Part shown: positions 13,901 through 25,900 of the stretch, in pieces | Layout of the letters: each line of letters begins with the position of its first letter | How positions within the stretch are numbered: the stretch's first letter is position 1 | Assembly (NCBI GenBank): GCA_947359465.1 | Contig: OX375877.1 | Span: 52,552,744 to 52,616,743 of the forward strand | DNA from: Metellina segmentata | Lineage: Eukaryota; Arthropoda; Arachnida; Araneae; Tetragnathidae | Direction of reading: 5' to 3' | DNA length: 64,000 bases | Notes under the pieces: model-generated | Database searches by the model: none | What the model was told of the DNA's origin: nothing | Seen by the model: only the letters and a program-made list of their open reading frames with translations | Made by a program: the position numbers and the translations under genes

Positions 13901-16900
13901 ACACTGCCTTGTGGTACTCCCTCCTCTTGTATAAAAACATCCGAAAAAATAGATCCAATCCTTACCTTAAAATATCTTTTTTGTAAAAAGTTTTGAATAA
14001 AAATAGGCAGATTTCCTCTTATGTCATAGTTAAAAATATCCTTTAAAATTCCATGTCTCCACGTTCGATCGTACGCTTTTTCAATATAAAAAAATATCGA
14101 GACGAGATGCTTATTTTGAACGAACACATTTCTAATTTCAGTCTCGAGAGCAACCAAATTGTCAACAGTGGATCGACCCTTTCGGAAACCACTTTGAAGT
14201 GGAGAGAGACATTTATCTGTTTCTAAAATAAAAACTAATCTCGCGTTGACCATCTTCTCTAAAATTTTGCATAGGCAGCTTGTCAGGGCTATTGGACGGT
14301 AGTTTGAGGGGTTCTTGGGGTCTTTATGCGGTTTCAGGATGGGTATTATGGTAGCATATCTCCATGAATGCGGAAAAGTGTGCTCGTTCCAAATTCTGTT
14401 ATAAAATTTCAGGAGATTATTCAGAGAACTATTTGAGAGATGTTTGAGCATAACGTAACTAATATTATCTGGGCCAGGAGTTGATTTGTGAACTAAGGAT
14501 AAAGCCTTTGTCAATTCGGAAAAAGTAAAATCACAATTATATGGTAATATACGGTTTGAACTGAAATTAACTTTATTCTTTTCAGATGCAATTTTAATCT
14601 TTTTAAAACTTTCAGAGTAGTTATTGGAGCTGGATATTTCGGAAAGGCATGAACCTATAGTGTTTGCTATGTCTTTGGGTGCCGATAGTATTTGGTTATT
14701 ATGTTCTAGAATAGTAATTTGTCTATTGGGGTAAACACCGGAAATCCTTTTAATCCTGTTCCATAGTTGCTTACTTGTGGTCTTACTATTGATACTATTA
14801 ACATAATTTATCCAAGAATCCCTCTTACTAAGTCGTTGAATTTTTCGAAAGGCCGCTTTTGTTTTTTTATAATTGATATAGTTTTCTTTTGTTGGATATC
14901 TATTGAAGGTATTCCAGGCTTTCCTTTGCTTCCGATACGCATCGCTACATTCCTCATTCCACCAAGGTTTCTTTTGTTTTTTAGGCGCATTTCTGACTTT
15001 TTTAATTGAGCACTAGCTATAATTATGTCTGTTATCTTTGAATTGACTTCATCGATGTCACCAGTTTCTACTGTGTTAGAAATATCTGCCAGGCTAGTAA
15101 AGAGTGGCCAGTTGGCAGTTTGAAAGATGTAGTTAGTTTGGTTGACAGAGTGAGGTTGGTATTGGCCTTCATATTTTAGTTTAATAGGATAATGGTCACT
15201 ATTGTAGAGGTAAGGATCGACAGAAAAGGTCCAAAATGGTAAAATTGAAGGAGTGCAAATTGCCAGATCTATTGAATGGTAAGTAAGTGAAGGTGAGTGA
15301 AAATAAGTAGGTTGGCCGTTATTCATAATACATAAATCATTATCTGTTATTATTTTTTCGATTTGTTTGCCTCTACGATTAATGTCTGAACTGCCCCAGA
15401 GAATATGATGGCCATTTAGGTCACCAAGTATGATGAATGGTTGCGGAAGTTGATCTATTAAATTATTGAAGTCAGAAGTGGCGATACGGGTGTTAGGAGG
15501 TAGGTATAAATTGCATATTGTAATTAAGATATTGACATGAAGTCTTACAGCAACACCTTGTAAATTTGTTTGAAGGTTAATTTGAGTGGCTGGAAAGTCA
15601 TGGGATGTAAGTAGTGCGACACCTCCACATGCTCTAGTTCCTTCATCGTGATCTTTTCTAAATATACTGAAATGACGAATGTTGGTGGAATCATTGTTTC
15701 TTAAATACGTCTCCTGGAGGGCGATTGCAGCTGAATTGTGTATATTTATGATGTTTTTTACATCATCAATTTTTTGACGAAAACCCCGGCAGTTCCAGGA
15801 AAGAAAGGAAGCCATAAAAATAAAATTTAAAAGAAAAGAAAAAACTATTTGTGTTTTCTCGTCCTAGGACGAGATCTGTCTTGTCGAAGATCCTTCTTGG
15901 ACTTGGGTGGCGAAGTCTCCAAGCCGTCACTCTCTACAGAGGAAATATCACTTTCGGTGTTGTATAGATTTATGAGGTCACTGGTATTAGGATTAGCTAT
16001 CAAGTTTCTGGATGTAACATCAGGCTGAAGAGAGGTTTGAGAAGTACTTTTAGCTATTTTAATATTACTTTGTTCAGATGATATGGCTCTTTTTAAAGAA
16101 GTATTTATAGATCGGTTTGGTTGATTTATCTGTTTGGTATTTAATGAGGTTGTAGCTGATGCTTTAGAAAAAAGAGGCGTTATAGGTAGGTTCATTGAAG
16201 TTTTATGTTGTGCAGATGGCTTAAAAATAGTTACATCGGTTTGAGTTCCGTTAATTTTGAAAGTTTTTTTTACTATTGAAGAGAGTAAGAAATTCCAGGT
16301 TTTGGGGTGCGATCATTAACAATTTTTCGTGCCTCCGGAAATGAAATGTTTTGCTGAACTTTTACTGTCTGAATTTCTTTCTCGGTTTGAAATTTAGGGC
16401 AAGACCTGGCAAAAGCTGGATGTTCACCTTTGCAGTTTACACAGCAAAGGGATGATGTAGTACAGACATTGGTCTTATGTTCTGTACTACAGCATTTCGC
16501 ACAGGTTTCTTTGCCACGGCAAGCAAGGAAGGAGTGGCCGAATCTCTGACATTTAAAACATCGAACTGGGTTTGGTATGAAAGGTCGTACTGGGCAGTTA
16601 ATATAGGCTATTTTTACGTGTTTTGGTATGCTTGGTGTATTAAAAGTTAATATTAAATGTTTTGTGGGTATTCTTTGACCATTTCTTGAAATAAGGATTC
16701 TTTTTACAGTAATTACAGATTGGTTGGACAGGGTTTCTAGGATATCTTGTTCGGTGTCATGTACTAAATCGGATTCTGAAATTACGCCTCTTGATGAATT
16801 TAAGGTTTTGTGGGGTGTAACAGTCACCTCTATTGAACCGACAGATTTATTTTTTTGGATGTTTAATGCCTGTGATCTATTTAAAACTTCAACAAGTACA

Positions 16901-19900
16901 TCTCCTGCTAGGTTTTTTTTTATGTTTTTAGTTTCTCCTACCATTCCCAGTATAGTTTTATGGAGTAAGATTGCAGATATATTTTTTAGATTTCCGGTGT
17001 TACTTTTGATAATAAAAATTTTTTCTTGACATATATTGTTTTTATTTGATTTTATACAAAGTTGCTCCACTGAAGGAGAAGTTGAATTTGGGTTTTCCAT
17101 GTTTGAAAAAGATATATTCAGTCCCCAGCGGCACCACCCACCATGGAGTCCAACGAGGGGATACAGGTTCCTGTACCGGTGCTAGCCAGGGACTATACGG
17201 ACCCAACTCACCCCTATGACTGCCCTAAGGAGCTAGTTGGTGAGCAGGTCCTTAGTCCTAGCAGGATATACCCACCAGCCGATCAATGTACTGGGACCAA
17301 AGTACACCGCCTGTTTATTCGAAGCAGGAGCCGAAGCAATGTATTGGGGCGTTATGTTGTCCCTCAATCACCAGGATCACCTTTTCCGAAGACAGGTCTC
17401 CACGCACGGCAAACACGTGGGTGATATAATCCCCAAGAGGAGCTGAAAGCACAGACTGGCGAAAAGCTTCTCAAGGGGAGCCCTCACCTCCGAAAAGGCA
17501 ACCACAATGAGGGAGGAAGAAAAAGCAAAAGCGTAGAGGAGGAGAAAAACGAAAGGGAGAAAAGATCACTCAGGTACCCCGGGGTTGTGAAGCCCGTACA
17601 AACCTAAAGAAGGAATGCCCCTGGGGGCTTCTATACACATGAAGTACAATGGTATTAAATAAGAATCAGTAAAAATCAGGCATGAGAATACAAAATTTCA
17701 AAAAAGAGGACAACCATAAAGTGAAATTAAATACATGCGAGTCAGGTGTGTGTGCACAGGATTTCGCAATAGTAAAAATTAACATTAGTCCGGAGCTATA
17801 ATTGATTTATGAATTTATAAACAGTTAATGGTAGACCACAAATCGGGAGAAGCTGTGAATTACAAGCACATGCTAAATATCAGTCATCCGAAATAGCAAC
17901 ATCTCAAGGTAGATGTCTATATTAAAAAAGTTACAGAGCCATTGCAGGATTGAAAACTAGCTCGACTCTTAGACGGTTTCCCGAGAAAGTACAGATAAGA
18001 AAATTACGAAGTTAACATGGTTTGTTCAAAATTGTACAGGAAACAAGATTAAAAAGATTTTTTTCCGATGCAGCTATTAGTTTAGGGTGCATTAAGTGTT
18101 AAAGTCGAAAAAAAAAAACAAAATTTCTAACGTGCGTGAACAAAAAACATAGAAATTTTCAGTCTTTAGCCGAAATTTCTTTAGAGTACCTCTGATATGT
18201 GAATTTTTGCATATGAAAGCAGAACATAGAGAAAGAAAATAGTTACATCACCGTTTCAAAAATTAAAAAAAGGGAAAATACTGATACGAATTGTGTGGCT
18301 CTCATAAAGCAGATGACTTAGAATCTGCATGCATAATGCCACTAAGTATGCCAGGCAATAAAAACCGAAAAGTATGGTGATCACAGTAATGATTCATTTT
18401 AGGTGCCTTCGAACACTGCTATTGTTTCTGGCACTGAATGATAAACTTATAGCTGGAACCAATAATAGTCGCCAACTGGGAAAGAGTATTATTTCTTATG
18501 ATTCAACAAGTTGCCTAACTTAGACTTGTTCAAAACCTTGTGATACAAATGTCAACTTATTTGAGCCAGTTAAAAATAAGAAACTGTATCCAATGGTGTT
18601 TAGATATTTATCTGAATCGGAAGAAAATATTTAGTATGCAAGTTAGTTGGTGAAATTCTTAATTGAAGGTCTATTGTGTAACATTTGAAATTAAGTATCT
18701 TTCAATTTTTTTTTATCATGTAAAGGATACAAATTTTCATCTTCAATATCCACATCCATTTCCTTAGCAGTATTCTGAAACCATCTATTCTCAGCGTCGA
18801 GTCTTTTCACTCTATGCTCGGTTTTATCAATCAAACGGCTTAAAGTCACTCGCTCCTTGACCAATTTATACACAGTTTGATTCACAGGAAAAGTTGGTAA
18901 AGACTGATCTAAAACAAAATAATGAAAGAACTGTTGAAAAATAAGACAGTATTAAATTGAAATATAACTGGAAAGTATGAACAATTAACAATGTGCAAAA
19001 CACAATGAAAGATTGAGGCTATCGATCTAAAATAGGACTTCAGTTTAATTAAAAAAAGCACCATTCTGCGTTTTACTCTTAGAAGGAAGAAAATTGAAAG
19101 CATTCTTGGTAAAATAAAAGTTAAACTTTATGTTCAAAATGATTGTGACAGCATAAGGACAAGAACATGCTTGGATTTTCACTTGTTTTGCTGAACCAAA
19201 AAACATAATACTTATATCATTTAAATATTTTTTATTTTTTGACATTTTTATGTAGCATAGTTGGCATTCAATTTAATGAACCCATAAGATTTTACAAAAT
19301 TTCAAGTCTCATCCAGATACTATAAACCAAATTTTAATCATCATTAATGATATTTTTATTAACTGCACATTAATAAAAACTTTTAAACAAATGTACATTA
19401 CCTTTATTTAACGTTTTACAGATACTACGGTAATAGATAGCATCTTGTGGTTCAATCAAGATCAAACTCAATCCTTCACTTTGAGCTCTTGCAGTTCTTC
19501 CACTTCGATGTACATAAGTCTGAAAAATATGATTTTCACAGTAAGGCAAAAGAATTTTGAAAATACAAATGATGTGTTGCTTGCAACTACTACTTTTTAA
19601 TCAACTTGTGTTTCAAGAAATGTCTTACATTTTAATAATTTACATATTGGATTTAAAAAAATTACATTAATTTTTAATACTAAGGTGTAAAATTGAATTT
19701 TTTAGAAACTTACTTCAGCAGTGCGAGGCACTTGAAAATGAATGACATGTTCAATTCCTTTTATGTCCAAGCCTCTGGCAGCAACATCAGTAGCCAACAG
19801 AACAGAAATTTTACTCTGTTCAAACTTTTCCAGGTTCTTTAGCCTTTGTCGTTGATGCATTGAGGCATGAAGAGGCAATGGATGACAATTTAATAGTTCA

Positions 19901-22900
19901 AGAACAGACCTTAGTCTACGAACACAGTCAATGCTATTGCAAAACACTAATGTTCTGCCAGGATGCATGAGGAGAAAGTAGTAAAGATATGTATCCTGAA
20001 ATAATAAAGAATTTTAATAAAAAAAAAAACTGACAACCATTAAAATCCTCATTAAAATTATATTCTACAAAATTAATAAATACATTAATTTTCCAAGACT
20101 TAAATGTATTATTTTATAATTATAATGGTCTAATAATCAAACATTTTCTTAATGAACTTAAGTGTTTCCATCTCTCTCTGCAACAATTTAACTTAAATAG
20201 TGCAATCATATTTATCGTACTTCTTGGGTTGACAAGTATAGAACAAATACCTGAAAAGGGAATTCTACGATTTTCTAGAGAAATCTGGATAAAATTAAGG
20301 AGCATATGTTTGAACATTAATTAGTAATTAAAAAAAATTAATGATTAATTAAAATTATTGCATTTAAAACTATTCAAGAGAGATTTAACAGGTCAAAATA
20401 AAAATATAACTTTATAACCAAAAGCAGATTCAGTTTATTTATCTAGATAAATCTACAGAGTGACAACAAAATCCTCGAAAAAAAGTTCCCTGATAGTGTG
20501 ACAAAAATTTCCCTGATTTTAAAAATCCATTAAGAAATGTCGGGATCCTTAATTGGTATCGATATACAGTACCCACACAACAGTATTTTATATATTTAGG
20601 GTCAGATGGGGTAAAAGGTTAATTCTCCACAAATATTTTGTATTTTTTCTCATTAGGTATTTTAATTGTTATTGTAAGAGTTGGAACCCTTAATGGAACT
20701 CTAACAATAGCAATTGATAAAACTGGGGGAAAAAAATATTTTCATCATGAACTTTTTATACATGTCCCTACATTGGCCAAATATACATCAAAATGAAATA
20801 CAAAAAAAAACATAAAAAAATTGGTACAGCTTCAGTCTACGTTCAAAGCAGTGGCAACGATCGTGGCGCTTTTTTGGCGCACTTCTAGTAGCGAGTTAAG
20901 GCAACCCATCTGCATTACGATTATTATGGTTTCCATGGCAACATCGGCAAGCGAAAAGTTAAACCATCTGGCTCGGTACACACATCCGTTTTTTCAACGT
21001 ACGGCGACGCTGCCGCAAAGCAAGAGCAGTCTGAGATACATTAGATCCAATAGATTAATTTACACATGCCTCCAGCGACGTACGTCCACCGTGCGTGCAA
21101 TTTGTACCGCAGTTCCCCACCGCGCAGCAGCTCGCCGCACACGCTTCTCCGGTCTGAAGTAATTACCAAATGGTTGATCCAGTAACGTCTATTTTGTTTC
21201 AAAATATACTTTTTTGACACTAAGTTAGCGAAATAAACAAGTTTTCTTCGATAGAATATTTATCGCAAATGCACGAAATGAGTACTTGCGTTATTTCACG
21301 GTTATGTGTGCATAGTTGGGCTTCGGTGCTGCACGTTGAAAAATCGGATGTGTGCACCATGTCTTAGACTACGGCCGGTACAGCAGTTGTACCATGATCG
21401 CGCCAAGGAAGAATTTAGACAACGACCAGTACATTAGTTGTACCTTTAAAGTTATAAGAATCGCGCCAAGAAATAATTTAGACTACGGCAGTCACAGAAG
21501 TTGTGCAATAAAAGTTATAAGAATCTCGCCAAGATAGAATCGCGCTTGTTATATCGATAGTCGTAATTGGTGAGTCTCCTGGACCCACCACACTGACATT
21601 TTTTTTCTCACTCCTCCCATCCTTATCACCAAACTCCTAAATCCCCACCACAGCTCATGCATTTTGCCACTCTTTTCGGTACTGATTGCTCGCTCCTCCT
21701 CCTTTGGAACGTGAATTGGACTCCTAATTATTAAACTCTATCGTCTATCTAAATTATTCACCTTATTCATAGTGCATTGTCACTACCTTTAACTTTCCCT
21801 TATTTTTAAGTTTACAATCAATGAACTCTTCATTAATTCTGATGTGAAGGTTCGCAGTTCTCTGCAAGGTACTCCGGAATTGATACGTCCGTTCCAATAG
21901 TCGTAAACAAAAAGTTAAATTTTCATTTTGAATATTTAATATTATAAACGGAAGTGTTTGTCAGTCTGTTTTTTCCTGCACGCAAAGTACTGACAGTCCG
22001 AACGTTTTGCAATTTTTGGGAAGCGGCGAATTTTAAAATTCAATCTAGAACATTTTAAAATGAATTTGATGAAATGTAATTATTATTGAATGCAACAGCA
22101 TAGAAGATCACAGATTCTAAATTTTTTTTTTTTCGTTTCCCTTATAATTTTGCATGGAGGAATGATTTTCTAGCAGACGATAAAAAACAAATAAACTTTT
22201 AAATGGAGTTATTTAGTTCTTTTTTCTATCTATTAGACCGTTAAAGACAGAGTAAAAATTTCAATGGATTTGAAATCTGCGGAAAATTTCACGCTACATC
22301 AATACCTAAAAATATGTTGTTGTTTTTTAAATAAATAAAAAAAAATTAAATGAATATCTTTAAAATTTTCGAAAGAGATTGTGACGTTTAGAGATTTTTA
22401 GCAAGAGAAAAGCAAAAAAAAAAAAAAAAAATAAAAAAAAATAAAACACCATTTTGGTGGCATTGTTTAGTTCCTTTATGGAAAATCGGGATCGTTAAAG
22501 ACAGATTGAAAATTTCAACAGATTTGAAATTTGACACCAGATATATATACGTTTGATTACGTTTAACCGTTTACCTTATACGTTTGATTTTCTTTTAACA
22601 AATCATTTTTCAACTAAATATTTATACTGTTATAAGAAATGGTGACGTCACGTCGAAATCCCATTTGGTTTGCGAAGTAAACCAACAAACACCACGGCAA
22701 CTCCGTTAGGCTGTTATCCAATTAACGAAGCAAACCATAGTTCACAATATTCATGGATTCACAAATATAGAAATTCGCAGGGAATTAATTCCAATAGGCT
22801 ACGAATTTCTATTCCATTCGCAAACCAACAGCACGGGCAACAACATGATGCCTGTTATCCAATAGGCTACGAATTCTCATTTCGTTTGTTTATCAAACTG

Positions 22901-25900
22901 TATTCGTAGCATCTACGGGGGTTAGCGAGCAACACCTTATTAGTTAGCACCTGACCCCACGAAAAGAACTGTCACGGGCAACGCCGTACTGACCACGCAC
23001 AGTGTGGCTAGTATTCTTTAAAGTTCTTTCAAAATTCATTGAACTGTCGGTTGATTTCAGTGGCTCATTTGAAATTATTCCTTCCTTGGCGAAATTAGAA
23101 GTGCGCCAAAAAAAAAGCCACGGCCGCTAAAAACGTAGACTGAAGCTTTACCAAAAAATTCTACAAAAATATAGCTGCAAGCAAAAAATATTAATTTAAT
23201 GCACAAAAAACACATAATTAGTTACACAAATTTAAAATTGTATACCACAAGTTGTATCCCTGGCCTCATGGCGACGAGACGCTCCGGCAGCGAAAACCAC
23301 GATGGCGGTTTTCGCTGTGTTCGAAAATTACGACGCCAGTGTTCTTTATTCTAATTACAATTTCGGCGAAAACGATTTATTCGATTCTCAAAAGTACCTG
23401 TAATCACACATTTATAAATAGGCCACAAACGACAATAGTTACCGTTTTCATAACATTTTTTAAAATTCCCTGATTTTTGTGAAATTTGGAAATTTTCCCC
23501 GATATTTCCAGAATTAAAAAATTCCCTGATTTCCCGGTTCTGTTACCACCCTGATCTACTTTACGTATGCAAACGAATAACTTTGTTCATTCTCCATAGA
23601 CATTCCACTTCACCATTAGTTGTTCTATTAGGCTTGATTAAGTTATTAATTTCTAGTTTTATTTCACAGTAAAATGTTAATGAACTGTTCAATAACCAAT
23701 TACCATATTTTATGATAGCGGTTCATGAAAAAGCCTAAATTCATTTTTAAAGACAAATATAATTTAATGGAAAATTAAATTTTCTATTATAAAAGGATTG
23801 AACGATTTTATAAGAGGGAATGAAAGAAAGTATTTTAGTTTAAACCAATAATTAAAAATCATCATTGTTGAAAAGAGTTTACATTAATAGGTCAGGTTAT
23901 AAAAAAGCACAGTAACATTAAATAATTATGGAAGTTTAAAGTAAAATTTTCAGTCAAGACTGTCAAATAAGGTGGCCATGTTAACAAAACCGAAAAGCAT
24001 ACAACATACCTTATCTTCATTACTGCAAATAATTTGCGTTTCGGTTAGAGATTCTGCCACTCCTTTTTTATTGGTGATATCGATAATTTTAGGATTTTTC
24101 ATCCCTATCAAACTAACCAATGATTCTAAAATAAGATACATAATTAAAAAAATTGAACAGTAAACACTTTAAAAAGATACACATCTAATATTGAAATACT
24201 ATTTCAGTATAAGATTGAAATAGTATTCGAATATTAGAGTTATTGTGACTTTGAAATAGTATTCCAATATTAGAGTTATTGTTACATTGAAATACTATTT
24301 CAATATCGCAATAACTGTATGAGAAAGAAATGTATTGTCACAAAAACTAAACAGCAAGAATTAAGATAATGACATTTCTTCATAACCGGATTAATGTTTT
24401 GAAGAGATTTCAGATGAAAAAATAATTCAAAGTTGCTACAACTGCAAGCACATAAGCACTTGAAAAATAGTAACTTTAATAGCACACATTATTAAATGGT
24501 AAACTTTTTTTTATCCAATGGCGGGCATTGTTGATTTGTAATCATTTTGCCACTACAGGGCCAGAAGTGACGGCCATTTGTGAAGGAGCACCCAATGGGC
24601 GACCATCTTTACCCCTAAGAAAGAACAATTCAATTTACATCCATGCCATGACTCCAGATTCGAACCAGGAACCTTCCGATCCAGAGGCCAACACCTTAAC
24701 CACTAGACCGGTTGGTCAGTAAAAAATAGTAAAAATAGAATCCTCCAATGCTTACTATAGCAGCCAATATTTAAATGAGGGAGGTAATTGAATAAGCGTT
24801 GCACTAGAGTAACACAACAGGCCACAGTCCGGACTCCATCCCAGAAAAAGATCCAAGGACAATTTTTGAACCATAATCGGATGACGAGGTCAACTCCAGA
24901 GTTGACACTTGATTCTCCAAACTTATACAACAACACATCAAAATGAAGATATGACAGATTTAACGAAACCAATCACCACACACACACGAGTCTATGAAAG
25001 GATCAAGCTTTGGAATCGAAACCCACCTGTTGCTAATCCACTACTCTATCAACTGGGCTACTGCAACCCTTCAAATTTTAAATTAATATAAAAATCCAAT
25101 TATTATGAATCAAGTGCTAGAAACTTTGCCAGACAAACAAAAAATGAAAATTTTAACTAGATATTTTTCTAGCATGAAATTTGTCTTTCTTACAATGTCA
25201 CATCAATTAAAGTTCCTGCCGACTCTGACCTCCCCCATAAGGAAACTAATAAGTATCACTTTTCTCCCTAGACTACTGGGGCATTCCATATGAAATGAGA
25301 AACCACCTGTGGTTGTATAGAGACAGATTTTCATGAAATTTGGCACAAGGGTTTATTTATGTACAAATAACAATACCTAAATATTTTGTTAAAGACTTGC
25401 AACTTTAAGGAGCTGTTGTGAAATGCTTAAAGTCGCATGTTTGAACAAATATTTCTCTAAAACTACTTAATGCAGACAATATATCATATTTTTGGAATCT
25501 GAAAGTTTTCTTTTTTGGAAATGACAATTTTAAATATATCAGTTTTATTTTTTAAATATAACAGTTAGTTAAAAAAAAAAATGAAAAATGTCAATTTCTT
25601 TGAATTAAAAAGCTTTCTATGGGATAAAGGAATTTAAAGACAGCTTTGAAATTCATGTCAATTAGAGCTATGTATGATAAAAGTACTGCTGAAGTTTGGA
25701 AGTTTCTTCCATTTCCTTCACCTTCAAAATAAGCATAGGAAAATTACAAAATGATGATCTTCACCTCCAAAGAGACATACAAAATCAGATGAAAGCAAAT
25801 CAGAAAAAGAAATGTAGGATTGCCTTTAGTCCTAAAGCAACGTTAACAAAATGGGTAACATGCAAAACAATAGTATCAGATCCTTGCCTTATTAGCGACC

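Larger units (their letters stand above)
12011..17628 (-). mobile_element. Full-length LINE, I/Jockey group with RNase H
   Basis: A 5618-bp insertion bounded by a perfect 13-bp target-site duplication, TTCTATACACATG, at 11998-12010 and 17629-17641. Minus-strand layout: a GC-richer 5' UTR of about 0.5 kb (17101-17628), ORF1 with three CCHC knuckles, ORF2 with apurinic endonuclease, reverse transcriptase and RNase H, then a 3' UTR ending in CCAAATCCAATC, without a poly(A) tail. It sits in the DDX24 intron between exons 13 and 14, in the same orientation as the host gene. At least three frameshifts and one catalytic substitution make it non-autonomous now. The exact clade (I, Jockey, R1-like) is uncertain; RNase H downstream of the reverse transcriptase favours the I group. 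Confidence 0.9.
20456..23553. mobile_element. hAT-like non-autonomous element, 5-bp TSD
   Basis: Ends CAGAGTGACAACAAAATCC (left) and, on the minus strand from the right, CAGGGTGGTAACAGAACCGG: imperfect terminal inverted repeats with the CAGGGTG start common in hAT elements. Flanked by the direct repeat ATCTA at 20451-20455 and 23554-23558. Subterminally, 20820-20895 and 23084-23158 form a second inverted repeat of about 75 bp (both contain GCTTCAGTCTACGTT and TTTTTTGGCGCACTTCTA). Direct TTCCCTGAT copies sit near both ends. No transposase is seen. A Helitron fills 21.9-23.0 kb. Lies in the DDX24 intron between exons 10 and 11. Confidence 0.65.

Noticed and set aside
17143..17424. Plus-strand open frames in GC-richer DNA
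   Set aside because: They are antisense to the LINE 5' UTR; GC content explains the open length.
20821..21162. 113-codon plus-strand open frame
   Set aside because: It begins in the subterminal inverted repeat of the hAT-like element and has no protein motif.
24640..24717. A tRNA gene on the minus strand
   Set aside because: Box A and box B are good but no acceptor stem closes and the unit continues into a SINE body with an A tail.
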